A stretch of 64,000 nucleotides of DNA, taken from Zoogloeaceae bacterium. Lineage in GTDB: Bacteria; Pseudomonadota; Gammaproteobacteria; Burkholderiales; Rhodocyclaceae. Under the pieces are notes generated by a model, which was not told the DNA's origin, searched no databases, and was given only the letters and a program-made list of their open reading frames with translations. This document shows, piece by piece, positions 14,106 to 25,619 of this stretch. The stretch is taken from NCBI GenBank assembly GCA_024235595.1, contig JACKMC010000002.1, positions 1-64,000 of the forward strand, read 5' to 3'. How positions within the stretch are numbered: the stretch's first letter is position 1; each line of letters begins with the position of its first letter. The translations under genes and the position numbers were made by a program.

Positions 14106-15128
14106 ATGAGTCTTGTGCTTGTAACCGGCGGGGCGGGCTATATCGGCACCCACACCTGTGTTGAATTGATGGCGGCCGGCCACGATGTCGTGGTGGTCGA
14201 CAATTTCTGCAACAGCAAACCGGAGGCGTTGCGCCGGGTCACCGAACTTGCGGGTCGCGGACTTGCCGGGCACTACCGCGCGGATGTTCGCGACAAGGCT
14301 GCGCTGGGTGAGATCTTCGATCGGCACGAGGTGGATGCGGTGATCCATTTCGCTGCGCTCAAGGCGGTGGGTGAATCGGTCCGGCTACCCCTCTCCTACT
14401 ATGACAACAACATCGCCGGCACCGTGGCGCTCGCCGAGGTCATGGGCGAGAGGGGTGTGAAGTCCCTGGTTTTCAGCTCATCGGCGACCGTTTACGGCGA
14501 TCCGGCGAGCATGCCGATTCGCGAGAGCTTTCCGACTTCGCCGACCAACCCCTACGGCCGCACGAAATGGATGATGGAGTACATCCTGCAGGATGTCGCC
14601 GCGGCTGACCCCGAATGGCGGGTGGCCCTGCTGCGATATTTCAATCCGGTAGGTGCTCATTCGAGCGGCAGGATCGGCGAGGATCCGAATGGCACCCCGA
14701 ATAACCTGATGCCTTTCGTCAGCCAGGTGGCGATCGGCCGCTTGGCCCGGCTGCAGGTTTTCGGTGACGACTATGAAACCCCGGATGGCACCGGCGTCCG
14801 CGACTATATCCATGTGGTCGATCTCGCCCAGGGCCATGTTTGCGCGGTTGAGCGTCTGCTCGAGCGCAAGGGGGTGCTGACGCTCAACCTGGGCACTGGC
14901 CGAGGATACAGCGTGATCGAGATGGTGAAAGCCTTCGAGCGGGCCAGCGGACGATCGGTGCCCTACAGTATCGCCCCGCGGCGGCCCGGCGACATCGCGC
15001 AATGCTGGGCGGATCCTGCGCTGGCCGAACAGGAGCTGGGCTGGGTGGCGACGCGGGGCATCGACGCAATGTGCGTCGACACATGGCGATGGCAGTCGGC
15101 CAATCCGCAGGGCTACCCCGACGATTGA
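14106..15128 (+). CDS. galE: UDP-glucose 4-epimerase
   Basis: GalE (340 aa) is an extended short-chain dehydrogenase. The NAD-binding motif GGAGYIGTH is at residues 8-16, the SSSATVYG catalytic Ser region at 124-131, and the YxxxK pair is Tyr150/Lys154 (NPYGRTKWMMEYIL). The C-terminal substrate-binding part contains NLGTGRGYSV and RRPGDIAQCWAD. ATG at 14106 follows GGGAG; an in-frame upstream extension is rejected because MSLVLVTGGAG is the family start. It interconverts UDP-glucose and UDP-galactose for LPS or capsule synthesis. No other sugar gene adjoins it. Confidence 0.93.
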   Translation: MSLVLVTGGAGYIGTHTCVELMAAGHDVVVVDNFCNSKPEALRRVTELAGRGLAGHYRADVRDKAALGEIFDRHEVDAVIHFAALKAVGESVRLPLSYYDNNIAGTVALAEVMGERGVKSLVFSSSATVYGDPASMPIRESFPTSPTNPYGRTKWMMEYILQDVAAADPEWRVALLRYFNPVGAHSSGRIGEDPNGTPNNLMPFVSQVAIGRLARLQVFGDDYETPDGTGVRDYIHVVDLAQGHVCAVERLLERKGVLTLNLGTGRGYSVIEMVKAFERASGRSVPYSIAPRRPGDIAQCWADPALAEQELGWVATRGIDAMCVDTWRWQSANPQGYPDD

Positions 15129-15279
15129 CAAGGCACGGCACGACCGCAGCGCGCCGTGCTGCGTTGCGGTATGCTGGGGTCGCCTCAAGCGCCGAAACAG
15201 GTGCGGGCGAGCGGCTGGTGGCGGGCTGCCGCATGACGGCCCCTCGTGTCCGGTCGAGCCATATCAACAGAGATACAGC

Positions 15280-16494
15280 ATGCAGGCCTCCTTTCTTCCC
15301 GCATGGCCGTTGGAGATCAATGGCTTTGTCGCTTTCAGCTTGCTGATTCTTTCCGGCTTGCTGGGAGGTCGGCTCGCCCAGCGCACCGGCGTGCTGCCGC
15401 GCATCACGGGTTTCATCGTCATCGGTTTTCTCCTTGGCCCCAGCGTGGCCGGACTCTTCAGCCACGAAATGCTTGCCGGCTCCCAGGTTTTCGTGGACAT
15501 CGCGCTTGGCCTGATCCTCTTTCAGTTGGGGCGTCTGCTCGACGTGGATCTGGCGTGGCAGGAGCGTCCGCTGCTCAAGGCCTCGTTGCTCGAGTCGGGA
15601 CTCTCCTTCGTCGCCATCTACACCGTTCTCGCATGGCTGGGCCTGACGCCGATCCATGCCGCCCTCGCGGCAGCCATCGGGATCTCGTCTTCGCCCGCGG
15701 TGGTGCTGCTGGTGGTCAAGGAACTCGGCGCCAAGGGGCCGATGACCGACCGTACGCTGATGCTGGTGGCGATGAACAATATTCTGTCGTTTCTCGTCTT
15801 CACCGCGCTCCTGCCGTTGGTGCATTATGCGGTGCATAAGGCGAGCTGGACCCAATCCCTGCTCGCGCCCGGCTACGTGCTGCTGGTTTCGCTGCTGGTA
15901 GCGGTGGTCCTCGCCTGGTCGCTGCTCTGGCTCGCGGCCGTTCTGCCTCGCGATGAAATGACCCAGTTCGTGCTGGTGATCGGGATGATCGTCGGTGCGG
16001 TGGGGTTGTCCAAGCTGCTGCACGGCTCCTCGCTGCTGACCCTGCTCGCGCTGGGTTTGCTGGTGCACAACATGGATGGCAGGCAAGTGTTGCTTCAGGT
16101 CGATTTTGGCAAGGGTGCCGAGCTGTTCTTCGTTATCCTGTTCGTCGTAGCCGGGGCGAAGCTGCATGTCGGCGATCTTGCCACCGCTGGCCTGAGTGCA
16201 GTGGCCTTCGTGGCCGCGAGATTCGTCGGCAAGAGTCTCGGCGTGATGGCCTTGTCGTCCGGTGAGATGACCCTGCGCCAGGCCGGTTTGACCGGGCTCA
16301 CGCTGGTGCCGATGGCGGGTATGGCGATCGGTCTCACCCAGACCCTGACGGACAGCTTTCCGGGCTATGCTGAAACCCTCGCCGCGATCGTTCTGGGAGC
16401 GATCGCGATACTCGAGACCTTCGGGCCGGTGTCGACCGAATATGCGCTCAAGCGCAGCGGCGAAGTGGACCCCAAGGCGTCGGTGCAGCATTGA
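15280..16494 (+). CDS. CPA2/Kef-type cation:proton antiporter, membrane domain only
   Basis: This 404-residue, very hydrophobic protein has about 12 membrane segments. It has the Na+/H+ exchanger fold, with LPRITGFIVIGFLLGPSVAGL in TM2-3 and a long LILFQLGRLLDVDL stretch. There is no C-terminal TrkA-N (RCK) domain, unlike KefB/KefC (about 600 aa), so it is closer to short CPA2 proteins. It should exchange K+ or Na+ for H+ at the inner membrane. The start ATG at 15280 follows a weak AGAGATA. Substrate specificity cannot be told from sequence. Confidence 0.8.
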   Translation: MQASFLPAWPLEINGFVAFSLLILSGLLGGRLAQRTGVLPRITGFIVIGFLLGPSVAGLFSHEMLAGSQVFVDIALGLILFQLGRLLDVDLAWQERPLLKASLLESGLSFVAIYTVLAWLGLTPIHAALAAAIGISSSPAVVLLVVKELGAKGPMTDRTLMLVAMNNILSFLVFTALLPLVHYAVHKASWTQSLLAPGYVLLVSLLVAVVLAWSLLWLAAVLPRDEMTQFVLVIGMIVGAVGLSKLLHGSSLLTLLALGLLVHNMDGRQVLLQVDFGKGAELFFVILFVVAGAKLHVGDLATAGLSAVAFVAARFVGKSLGVMALSSGEMTLRQAGLTGLTLVPMAGMAIGLTQTLTDSFPGYAETLAAIVLGAIAILETFGPVSTEYALKRSGEVDPKASVQH

Positions 16495-16545
16495 GGGCCG
16501 CCGCGTGAGGCGGTGTTTGGCGCTAGGAGAACGAGGAGATGATCG

Positions 16546-16857
16546 ATGCGTAGTGTGCTGCTCACCATTCTTGCCGTGCTGGGGGGCGTGTTCGCAATTC
16601 AGAACGTGGCCCAGGTTCCGGTCACCTTTGTTGTCTGGCACACCGAGACCTACCTCGCGGTGGCGATCCTCGGCGCGCTGCTGCTCGGCTTCCTGATCGG
16701 CGCGATTACAGTGCTGCCCTGGGGGATGCGAGCCCGCAAGGATGCGAAGGGCGCGCACAAGCGTCTGGCGGAGCTTGAAGCGCACGCGGGCGGCACGGCG
16801 CCGGCCGCCGCGGCGAAGGCGACTTCCGTGGTGTCGAGCAGTCGCGATCGTGTCTGA
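16546..16857 (+). CDS. LapA-domain (DUF1049) small membrane protein
   Basis: This 103-residue protein has two membrane segments (residues 4-22 and 37-62), separated by the family's QNVAQVPVTFVVWHTE loop, then a cytoplasmic tail with a short coiled coil (AHKRLAELEAHAG) and Ala-rich end. It matches LapA/YciS, the partner of LapB in LpxC turnover in E. coli, though short DUF1049 proteins are common and no lapB is near. GAGGAGATG sequences precede the start. An mscS-like gene follows after 12 nt, so they are probably one operon. Confidence 0.75.
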   Translation: MRSVLLTILAVLGGVFAIQNVAQVPVTFVVWHTETYLAVAILGALLLGFLIGAITVLPWGMRARKDAKGAHKRLAELEAHAGGTAPAAAAKATSVVSSSRDRV

Positions 16858-16869
16858 GCGATAGACTGA

Positions 16870-17799
16870 ATGGACCGCTTGCTGGCACTTGTGGAGAAAT
16901 GGTCGGGGCTCCTGAATGCCGAATTGTTCACCTTCGGCAGCAGCCAGGTTTCGGTGGCGAGACTCTTCGGCCTGCTGCTGATCCTGCTCGCCTCGTGGTG
17001 GGGCGCGTCGGCGCTGGAGCGCGGTTTCAACCGCCTCTCGCATGGCCGGGGCATGGTGGGGATGAACGAGTCCGGACTCTACGCACTGGGCAGGATCGCC
17101 CGCTACGTGGTGTGGATCGTCGGTTCGCTGATCGGCCTCAACTACATCGGCTTCGACATGGGCAGCCTGGCGATCATCGGTGGGGCGCTGGGTGTCGGTA
17201 TCGGCTTTGGTTTGCAGAACATCTTCAGCAACCTGATCTCCGGCGTCATCATCCTGCTCGAAAAGACCCTCAAGGTCGGCGACTTCGTCGATCTGCAATC
17301 GGGGGTGGTGGGCAGGGTGGCCGAGATCAACATGCGCTACACCCGCATCACCACCAACGACGCGGTCGATGTGATCGTGCCGAACTCGGAGTTCATCAAC
17401 GGACGGGTGGTGAACTGGACCTTCGGCGAGCAGTTCAGGCGAATGCATGTTTCCTTCGGCGTGGCCTATGGCGCCGACAAGGAGTTGGTGCGTGAGGCGG
17501 GCTTGGCGGCGGCGCGCGATGTCGCCTATACAGTAGAAGACCAGCGACGCGGAATCGAGGTGTGGCTGGTGGGCTTCGGCGACAGCAGCCTCGATTTCGA
17601 ACTGGTGGTGTGGGTCGATCTGGTGGGGGCGCTGGCCCCCGCCAAGGCCAACGCCGCCTACCTTTGGGCGCTCGAGACCGAGCTCGGTCGTCGTGGCATC
17701 GAGATTCCGTTCCCCCAGCGCGATCTGAACTGGCGTGGCGGCAGGGTCGAGGTCAGTCTGGTGGCGGATGGGGCAGGACGTACCAAGGAGCGAGCATGA
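16870..17799 (+). CDS. MscS-family mechanosensitive ion channel
   Basis: This 309-residue protein has three predicted membrane segments in the first 125 residues. The pore helix and MscS signature are around 105-150 (GGALGVGIGFGLQNIFSNLI, then SGVIILLEKTLKVGDFVDL). A beta domain with VPNSEFINGRVVNWT and a C-terminal alpha/beta domain follow. The pore Gly/Ala pattern is preserved. It should release solutes on hypo-osmotic shock. The TGA overlaps the ATG of the next gene (ATGA, 17796-17799), which links it to the DUF2237 gene. Confidence 0.88.
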   Translation: MDRLLALVEKWSGLLNAELFTFGSSQVSVARLFGLLLILLASWWGASALERGFNRLSHGRGMVGMNESGLYALGRIARYVVWIVGSLIGLNYIGFDMGSLAIIGGALGVGIGFGLQNIFSNLISGVIILLEKTLKVGDFVDLQSGVVGRVAEINMRYTRITTNDAVDVIVPNSEFINGRVVNWTFGEQFRRMHVSFGVAYGADKELVREAGLAAARDVAYTVEDQRRGIEVWLVGFGDSSLDFELVVWVDLVGALAPAKANAAYLWALETELGRRGIEIPFPQRDLNWRGGRVEVSLVADGAGRTKERA

Positions 17800-18191
17800 G
17801 CGAATCAGTCATGAGTGAGTCATTGAATGTTCTGGGTGGGCCGCTGCTCGCCTGTTCCTATTCGCCGCTCACCGGATTCTTTCGAACCGGTTGCTGTGAA
17901 TCGTCGCCCGACGATCCTGCCCGGCACCTGGTGTGCGCGAAGATGACCGCCGAATTTCTCGCCTTCTCGAAGTCCCGCGGCAACGACTTGAGTACGCCGC
18001 GCCCCGAATACCGCTTCGCCGGCCTCAAGCCCGGGGATCGCTGGTGTCTGTGCGCCGCGCGCTGGCTGGAAGCCTACGAAGGCGGCGCCGCACCGCAGGT
18101 CGTGCTTGCAGCCACCCACCGCGATGCGCTGCAGATCGTCACTCTCGATGCGCTGCGCCGGCATGCGGTCGATCAGCTCGACGAACGCTGA
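17796..18191 (+). CDS. DUF2237 family protein
   Basis: This 131-residue protein starts MSESVMSESLNVLGGPLLAC and has the family pattern NVLGxxLxxCSxxPxTGFFRxGCC, then VCAKMTAEFLAFSKSRGNDLSTP and CLCAARWLEAYEGG. Conserved cysteines (CS, CC, C of VCAKM, CLCA) suggest a metal or redox role, but no function is established for the family. It shares a 4-nt overlap with mscS upstream and converges on a small hypothetical gene 6 nt away. Confidence 0.8.
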   Translation: MSESVMSESLNVLGGPLLACSYSPLTGFFRTGCCESSPDDPARHLVCAKMTAEFLAFSKSRGNDLSTPRPEYRFAGLKPGDRWCLCAARWLEAYEGGAAPQVVLAATHRDALQIVTLDALRRHAVDQLDER

Positions 18192-18197
18192 GTCGCT

Positions 18198-18494
18198 CTA
18201 CCAGTCGCGCCGGATGCGGTTCTTGTACTGCACATCGTGGGGTAGGCGCGCTTGCATCTGTTCAAGTCCCTTGAGCAGCCTTTGCGCGACCTCATCGAGG
18301 AGTTCGGAGGGCAGCAGGGGCAGTTCGTTGGGTCGCGCCAGCGACCTGGCGAGGTTCTTCGCCTGGCGTTTTCGCATCTGTTCGTCGCTGGGAAGGTAGA
18401 GCGCCAGCTCATTTCGATCCAGCAGGGCCAGGAACTTGAGCCGACCGTCAATGCGTTGCAGGTAGCGTTCGCGCGCCTCTTGCGCGGTGGTCAT
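18198..18494 (-). CDS. Hypothetical small basic protein
   Basis: This 98-residue soluble protein is not recognised. It is predicted to be almost all helix and rich in Leu, Arg and Gln (RERYLQRIDGRLKFLALLDR, then RKRQAKNLARSLARP). It has no signal peptide, membrane segment or metal motif. It sits 6 nt from the convergent DUF2237 gene and 93 nt beyond the uvrA stop region, read in the same direction as uvrA but upstream of its 3' end. Its coding character looks real (normal codon use, no overlap), but its function is unknown. Confidence 0.55.
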   Translation of the reverse strand: MTTAQEARERYLQRIDGRLKFLALLDRNELALYLPSDEQMRKRQAKNLARSLARPNELPLLPSELLDEVAQRLLKGLEQMQARLPHDVQYKNRIRRDW

Positions 18495-18587
18495 GGCATG
18501 CCCTCCATCCAGCTATTGTGCCGAGACTATCACTTTGGAGATAGGCCGGGGTCGCCGTCCGCCGGCCGGATGCCGCCGTTTGCCGGC

Positions 18588-21422
<2,835 letters not shown>

Positions 21423-21452
21423 GTGCCTGACGGGTGCCGTGAGCAACCTGCT

Positions 21453-21481
21453 AATATACGCAATTCACCTTGCCTGACCAA
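21453..21481 (-). promoter_or_regulatory. Candidate uvrA promoter
   Basis: On the minus strand TTGGTC (plus 21476-21481) and TATATT (plus 21453-21458) are 17 nt apart, with predicted initiation near 21446, about 24 nt before the uvrA ATG. A 16-bp segment at 21448-21463 (CTG-N10-CAA) only partly resembles a LexA box. Confidence 0.4.
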
Positions 21482-21488
21482 ACCAAGC

Positions 21489-22694
21489 ATGTCCCAGACC
21501 GCGTCAGACCGGATGAGCCCCGAAGAGCGTCGTGTTGGTGCCACCCTGGCATCCATCTTCGGGCTGCGCATGCTCGGCCTGTTTCTGATCCTCCCGGTGT
21601 TCGCCGTCTATGCCGAGACCCTCCCCGGCGGGGACGACCTCACCATGGTCGGGCTTGCGCTGGGTGCGTATGGCCTTACCCAGGCCTGCCTGCAACTCGC
21701 CTTCGGCGCCGCCTCCGACCGATTCGGTCGAAAACCGGTGATCGTCTTCGGCCTGGTGCTGTTCGCGCTCGGCAGCATGGTCGCGGCCATGGCGACCGAC
21801 ATGCACATGATGATCGCCGGCCGGGTGCTGCAGGGGGCCGGGGCGATCTCGGCGGCGGTCACCGCACTGGCGGCCGACCTCACCCGGGAGCAGCATCGCA
21901 CCAAGGTCATGGCAATGATCGGCGCCTCGATCGGCTTGGTGTTCGCGGGTTCTCTGGTGCTTTCGCCTGCGCTCTACGCATGGATCGGCATGTCGGGCAT
22001 CTTCTGGCTCACGGCGGTGCTTGCGCTGCTGGCGATCGCTGTCCTGCTCACGGTCGTGCCGGCGGCACCGCCAGTGCCGAGGGCTACCGGGCGAATTCTC
22101 GACGTGCTGCTCGACCCGCAGCTGATGCGGCTCAATTTTGGCGTCTTCTGTCTGCATCTGATGCAGACCGCGATGTGGGTGCTGGTACCCTCGGCACTGG
22201 TGGCAACCGGCAATCTGCCGCTCGCCGAGCACTGGAAGGTCTATCTGCCCGCGGTGCTGGTGTCCTTCTTGTTCATGGTGCCGGCCGTGATCATGGCGGA
22301 GAAACACGGTCGCATGAAGCTGGTGTTCAATCTGTCGATCGGCCTGCTGCTGCTCGTACAGCTCGGGCTTTACCTCTTCGGCAGTGGATTGATGCCGCTG
22401 GCGCTTTGGCTGACACTGTTCTTCGTCGCCTTCAATATCCTCGAAGCCACCCAGCCGTCGTGGATTTCAAGGGTGGCGCCGGCCAGTTCGAAGGGGACGG
22501 CGCTTGGTATCTATAACACCCTGCAGTCGATCGGGCTGTTCCTCGGCGGCGCCCTGGGTGGATATATCGCCAAGCACTACGGTGCGGGCATGGTGAACCT
22601 CTTTTGCAGCGCTCTGGCCGTGTTCTGGCTGCTTGCTGCCGCAGGCATGGTGGCGCCGGCGCTGCGTGGTCGCACGACTGCGACCGCAAGCTGA
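21489..22694 (+). CDS. MFS transporter (drug-efflux-like)
   Basis: This 401-residue protein has 12 membrane segments and the MFS signature motifs: FGAASDRFGRKPVIVFGLVL between TM2 and TM3, and GRVLQGAGAISAAVTALAAD in TM4-5. The C-terminal half ends LGIYNTLQSIGLFLGGALGG. It resembles the DHA1/YajR subfamily but lacks the extra C-terminal YAM domain. Substrate is unknown. ATG at 21489 is chosen because MSQTASDRMSPEERR begins just after the uvrA divergence point; the open frame upstream overlaps uvrA. The order uvrA-MFS-ssb is common in Betaproteobacteria. Confidence 0.83.
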   Translation: MSQTASDRMSPEERRVGATLASIFGLRMLGLFLILPVFAVYAETLPGGDDLTMVGLALGAYGLTQACLQLAFGAASDRFGRKPVIVFGLVLFALGSMVAAMATDMHMMIAGRVLQGAGAISAAVTALAADLTREQHRTKVMAMIGASIGLVFAGSLVLSPALYAWIGMSGIFWLTAVLALLAIAVLLTVVPAAPPVPRATGRILDVLLDPQLMRLNFGVFCLHLMQTAMWVLVPSALVATGNLPLAEHWKVYLPAVLVSFLFMVPAVIMAEKHGRMKLVFNLSIGLLLLVQLGLYLFGSGLMPLALWLTLFFVAFNILEATQPSWISRVAPASSKGTALGIYNTLQSIGLFLGGALGGYIAKHYGAGMVNLFCSALAVFWLLAAAGMVAPALRGRTTATAS

Positions 22695-22722
22695 TCAATA
22701 TTTTCGAGACAAGGAGTCTGGC

Positions 22723-23214
22723 ATGGCATCGCTGAACAAAGTAATCCTGATAGGCAACCTCGGGGCCGACCCGGAAACACGCTACGCCCCCTCGGGTGAC
22801 GCAATCTGCAATCTCCGCCTGGCAACCACCGAAACCTGGAAGGACCGCACCAGCGGTGAACGCAGGGAAAACACCGAATGGCATCGTGTGGTGTTCTTCG
22901 GCAAACTCGCGGAGATCGCGGGGCAGTATCTGCGCAAGGGCAGCCAGATCTACGTCGAGGGACGGATCCAGACGCGAAAATGGCAGGACAAGGAAGGCCA
23001 GGATCGATACACCACCGAGATCCGTGGTGACGAGATGAAGATGCTCGGTAGCCGCCAGGGCATGGGCGGTAGCGATGCGCCGTCGCGTGGTGGCGATGCC
23101 GGGGACTTCGATGCCCCCCAGAGTAGTCGTCCCGCGCCGCCGCAGGCTCCGCGCAAGCCCGCCGCGCCGGCAGGTGGCGGCTTGGGCGATTTCGACGATG
23201 ACATCCCCTTCTAA
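22723..23214 (+). CDS. ssb: Single-stranded DNA-binding protein
   Basis: SSB (163 aa) has an N-terminal OB fold (residues 1-112, MASLNKVILIGNLGADPETR, WHRVVFFGKLAEIAGQYL, YVEGRIQTRKW). A Gly/Pro/Ala-rich linker follows, then the acidic tip DFDDDIPF that recruits repair and replication partners. ATG at 22723 follows AAGGAG. It binds ssDNA as a tetramer in replication, repair and recombination. It lies 28 nt after the MFS gene and may share its transcript. A GC-rich hairpin follows at 23243-23261. Confidence 0.96.
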   Translation: MASLNKVILIGNLGADPETRYAPSGDAICNLRLATTETWKDRTSGERRENTEWHRVVFFGKLAEIAGQYLRKGSQIYVEGRIQTRKWQDKEGQDRYTTEIRGDEMKMLGSRQGMGGSDAPSRGGDAGDFDAPQSSRPAPPQAPRKPAAPAGGGLGDFDDDIPF

Positions 23215-23242
23215 AACGCACCTTTAAGGCAGAATCAAACGG

Positions 23243-23261
23243 ACCCGGGCAATGCCCGGGT
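23243..23261 (+). terminator. Hairpin downstream of ssb
   Basis: ACCCGGGC (23243-23250) and GCCCGGGT (23254-23261) form a perfect 8-bp stem with an AAT loop, 28 nt after the ssb stop. Only a weak T-rich tail (TGTCC) follows, so termination may be partial. A second GC-rich stem lies near 23347-23376, below the end of the convergent minus-strand gene. Confidence 0.5.
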
Positions 23262-23399
23262 TGTCCAGGTCTTGCGCCCCTCCAGCGCCGAAGTGGGTGT
23301 CTACGGCTTGGCCTGCGGCACGGAAAGCCGCGCCGCGCACCCTCTTGGCCCGGGGTCCCCGCAGCGGTGCCGGGCCCTCTCAGGGCGCTTGTTCCGTGC

Positions 23400-24119
23400 T
23401 CAGCGCTGCTTCTCTTCGCCGGGCTGCGCCTGAGTGTCCGCGTCCTGATAGAGTTCGCCAAAGGTCTTTTCCGCGGGCGCGGCTTCTTCCTGCTCGGCTC
23501 GCGAGTCCCACTCCGACCGCTGCTCCGATTGAGCAGGCGCCGGTGCGGCATTGGCATGCGCTGCCTGCGCTTCGCCTGCCCCGGTGTGCGGCTTTTCCAG
23601 TGCCTCGTCCGAGGCCGCGACCGATTCGTCGGGTTGCGTGGCAACGTCAGGCTTCGATGCGGTGGCGGCTATCGTCTCGGTTTCTTCGCTGGCCGGTTCG
23701 AAGGTGGACTCCGCTTCGACCTCATGTGCGGCGCCTTCCGCCGACATGCCCTCGTCGCCATCCGGCAAGCTCGCAGCAACGGCCGCGCCGCCTGCGCTGC
23801 CGAGCAGCAGCCCGGTTACCCGCTCCCTGAAGAGATCCCGCGTGGAGCCGCTCGAGAGCTTTTCATAGCCTGAGGACAGGTGTTCGAACAAGTCCTTGTA
23901 GGAACCCGCCATCGAGGCCACAAGGCTTGCGGTCTTGTCGAAATGAGACTCGACTTCCCGCTTGTAGCCCGAGATTTCATCCTTCTGGCGAGCGACCTCC
24001 GCTTCGAGTTCATCAACGCGCTTTTTGGCGCCGCCGAAGCTGCGGCCGACGAAGAAGCCGATTGCGGCCGCAATCAGCGTTGCCAACGCGCCAACCAGCC
24101 ACCAGGTCTGTTCGGTCAT
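23400..24119 (-). CDS. zapG: ZapG/YhcB-like (DUF1043) membrane-anchored protein
   Basis: This 239-residue protein has one N-terminal membrane segment (residues 6-26, WWLVGALATLIAAAIGFFVG). A coiled coil of about 30-65 (RVDELEAEVARQKDEISGYK) and the family block FDKTASLVASMAGSYKDLFE, then HLSSGYEKLS, follow. The remaining 140 residues are a disordered Glu/Ala-rich tail, which makes it nearly twice the E. coli length. In E. coli the orthologue links the divisome and cell-wall synthesis. The gene ends 186 nt from ssb, convergent to it. Confidence 0.72.
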   Translation of the reverse strand: MTEQTWWLVGALATLIAAAIGFFVGRSFGGAKKRVDELEAEVARQKDEISGYKREVESHFDKTASLVASMAGSYKDLFEHLSSGYEKLSSGSTRDLFRERVTGLLLGSAGGAAVAASLPDGDEGMSAEGAAHEVEAESTFEPASEETETIAATASKPDVATQPDESVAASDEALEKPHTGAGEAQAAHANAAPAPAQSEQRSEWDSRAEQEEAAPAEKTFGELYQDADTQAQPGEEKQR

Positions 24120-24282
24120 CTCGATTTCCCCTTTCGTAGTTGCGGCACAGGTGCTCGCGAGGCCCGCTTGTTTCGGGCATTGAACCAGCGGGAGACTGCG
24201 GTCTACCGAAGCCTTTTCCGGGCCTCGGCGAGGCAGCCCACCGCTTGCAAGTATATCGGCATTGCGAATTCCTACTCCCGCT

Positions 24283-25440
24283 TCAGCCGCAAACCGCCTT
24301 CCGGATGCGGGCCAGGCCGTGCTCGAGCGTGCTTGCGGGGCAGCCGAAGTTCAGCCGCACGAAGCCGGGGGCGCCAAAGGGCGCGCCATCGGAGAGGCCC
24401 ACTCCAGCGTGCTCGAAGAATTTTGCCGGATTGTCGATTTCTCGATCCGACATGAGTGAACGGCAGTCGATCCAAGCCAGGTAGGTCGCTTCGGGCGAGG
24501 CGCAGGAAAGGCCGGGCAGCCGGGAGATCTCGTCGACAACGCGGTCGCGGTTCTGTCGGAGCACCTCGAGCAGCGCCATGCGCCAAGGTGTGCCGTGGGC
24601 GTAGGCCGCTTCCGCGGCGACGAAACCCAGCACGTTCGGGTGAGGCACGACACCGCGCATCGCACGCCGGTAGCGGGTCCGCAGTGTCGCATCGGGAATG
24701 ATCGCGAAAGCGCAGTAGAGTGCGGCGATGTTCCAGGTCTTGCTCGGCGCCATCAGTGTGATGGTGCGCCTGGCGACGGCCTCGTCGAGCGCCGCGACCG
24801 GCAGATGAGGTGTCGATTCATCGAACACCAGTCCGCAGTGGATCTCGTCGGAGCAGATCACCAGCTCATGCCGTTCCGCAATGTCGGCGATGCGCCGTAA
24901 TTCGTGGCGGGTGAATACACGGCCCACCGGATTGTGCGGATTGCACAGCATGAACAGGCGGGTGTCGGGCGTGAGGGTGCGCTCGACCGCGTCCCAGTCC
25001 CATTCCCAGCGCCCTTCGCGCTGTACCAGCGGACATTGCAGCAGCGTCCTTCCGGTATTGGCCGGCGCCGACAGGAAGGGTGGATAGACCGGCGTGGCAG
25101 TGAAAACGCCATCGCCGGGTGCGCCCACCGCCTGGCATGCCAGATTGAAGCCGCTCACCACGCCGGGCAGCCACACCAGCCATTCCGGCTCGATGCGCCA
25201 GGCGTGATCGCGTGCGATGCCGTCGATGACCGCGTTCAGCAGACCGGGCCAAGCATCGGTATAGCCGAAGACACCATGCTCGATTCGCGCTTGCAAGGCT
25301 TCCAGGATGACCGACGGGGCCGCGAAATCCATGTCCGCCACCCACATCGGGATGATGTCCGCATTGCCGTAGCGTCCCCATTTCTCCCCCGGGACGCTAC
25401 GCCGATCGATAATGCGCTGAAAGTCTTCGATACTGGACAT
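24283..25440 (-). CDS. MalY/PatB-type PLP-dependent cystathionine beta-lyase / aminotransferase
   Basis: This 385-residue fold-type I PLP enzyme begins MSSIEDFQRIIDRRSVPGEK. The MalY/PatB hallmarks are WGRYGNADIIPMWVADMDF near the N-terminus, NPHNPVGRVFTRHEL, SDEIHCGLV and the PLP-binding Lys in MAPSKTWNIAAL. These enzymes cleave cystathionine or cysteine C-S bonds; some act as aminotransferases. An upstream in-frame extension to 25485 is rejected since the family starts at this Met. Neighbours give no pathway clue. 163 nt upstream of zapG hold nothing recognisable. Confidence 0.83.
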   Translation of the reverse strand: MSSIEDFQRIIDRRSVPGEKWGRYGNADIIPMWVADMDFAAPSVILEALQARIEHGVFGYTDAWPGLLNAVIDGIARDHAWRIEPEWLVWLPGVVSGFNLACQAVGAPGDGVFTATPVYPPFLSAPANTGRTLLQCPLVQREGRWEWDWDAVERTLTPDTRLFMLCNPHNPVGRVFTRHELRRIADIAERHELVICSDEIHCGLVFDESTPHLPVAALDEAVARRTITLMAPSKTWNIAALYCAFAIIPDATLRTRYRRAMRGVVPHPNVLGFVAAEAAYAHGTPWRMALLEVLRQNRDRVVDEISRLPGLSCASPEATYLAWIDCRSLMSDREIDNPAKFFEHAGVGLSDGAPFGAPGFVRLNFGCPASTLEHGLARIRKAVCG

Positions 25441-25619
25441 GCGGGGCTCCGAAAATGGCTGCCCCGATTTTAACGCGCATCTCACGCCACCACGGCGGCG
25501 GCCAGCGTCAGGCGTGCCGCAGTGCGACAGACCCGGGCCCCGTGCGCCGCATCCGGCGACGTCCGGAAGCTCCCGCTTAGCGCCGCCGTGAGGATGAGCT
25601 TGCGCTCCGGGCCGTGTCC

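Noticed and set aside
15133..15159. GCACGGC/GCCGTGC hairpin after galE as a terminator
   Set aside because: The loop is 13 nt and no T-run follows; termination is not supported.
14884..17448. 854-codon minus-strand open frame opposite galE, the antiporter and MscS
   Set aside because: The translation is His/Gln/Arg-rich and low in hydrophobic order, as expected of antisense frames in GC-rich DNA; three intact genes occupy the other strand.
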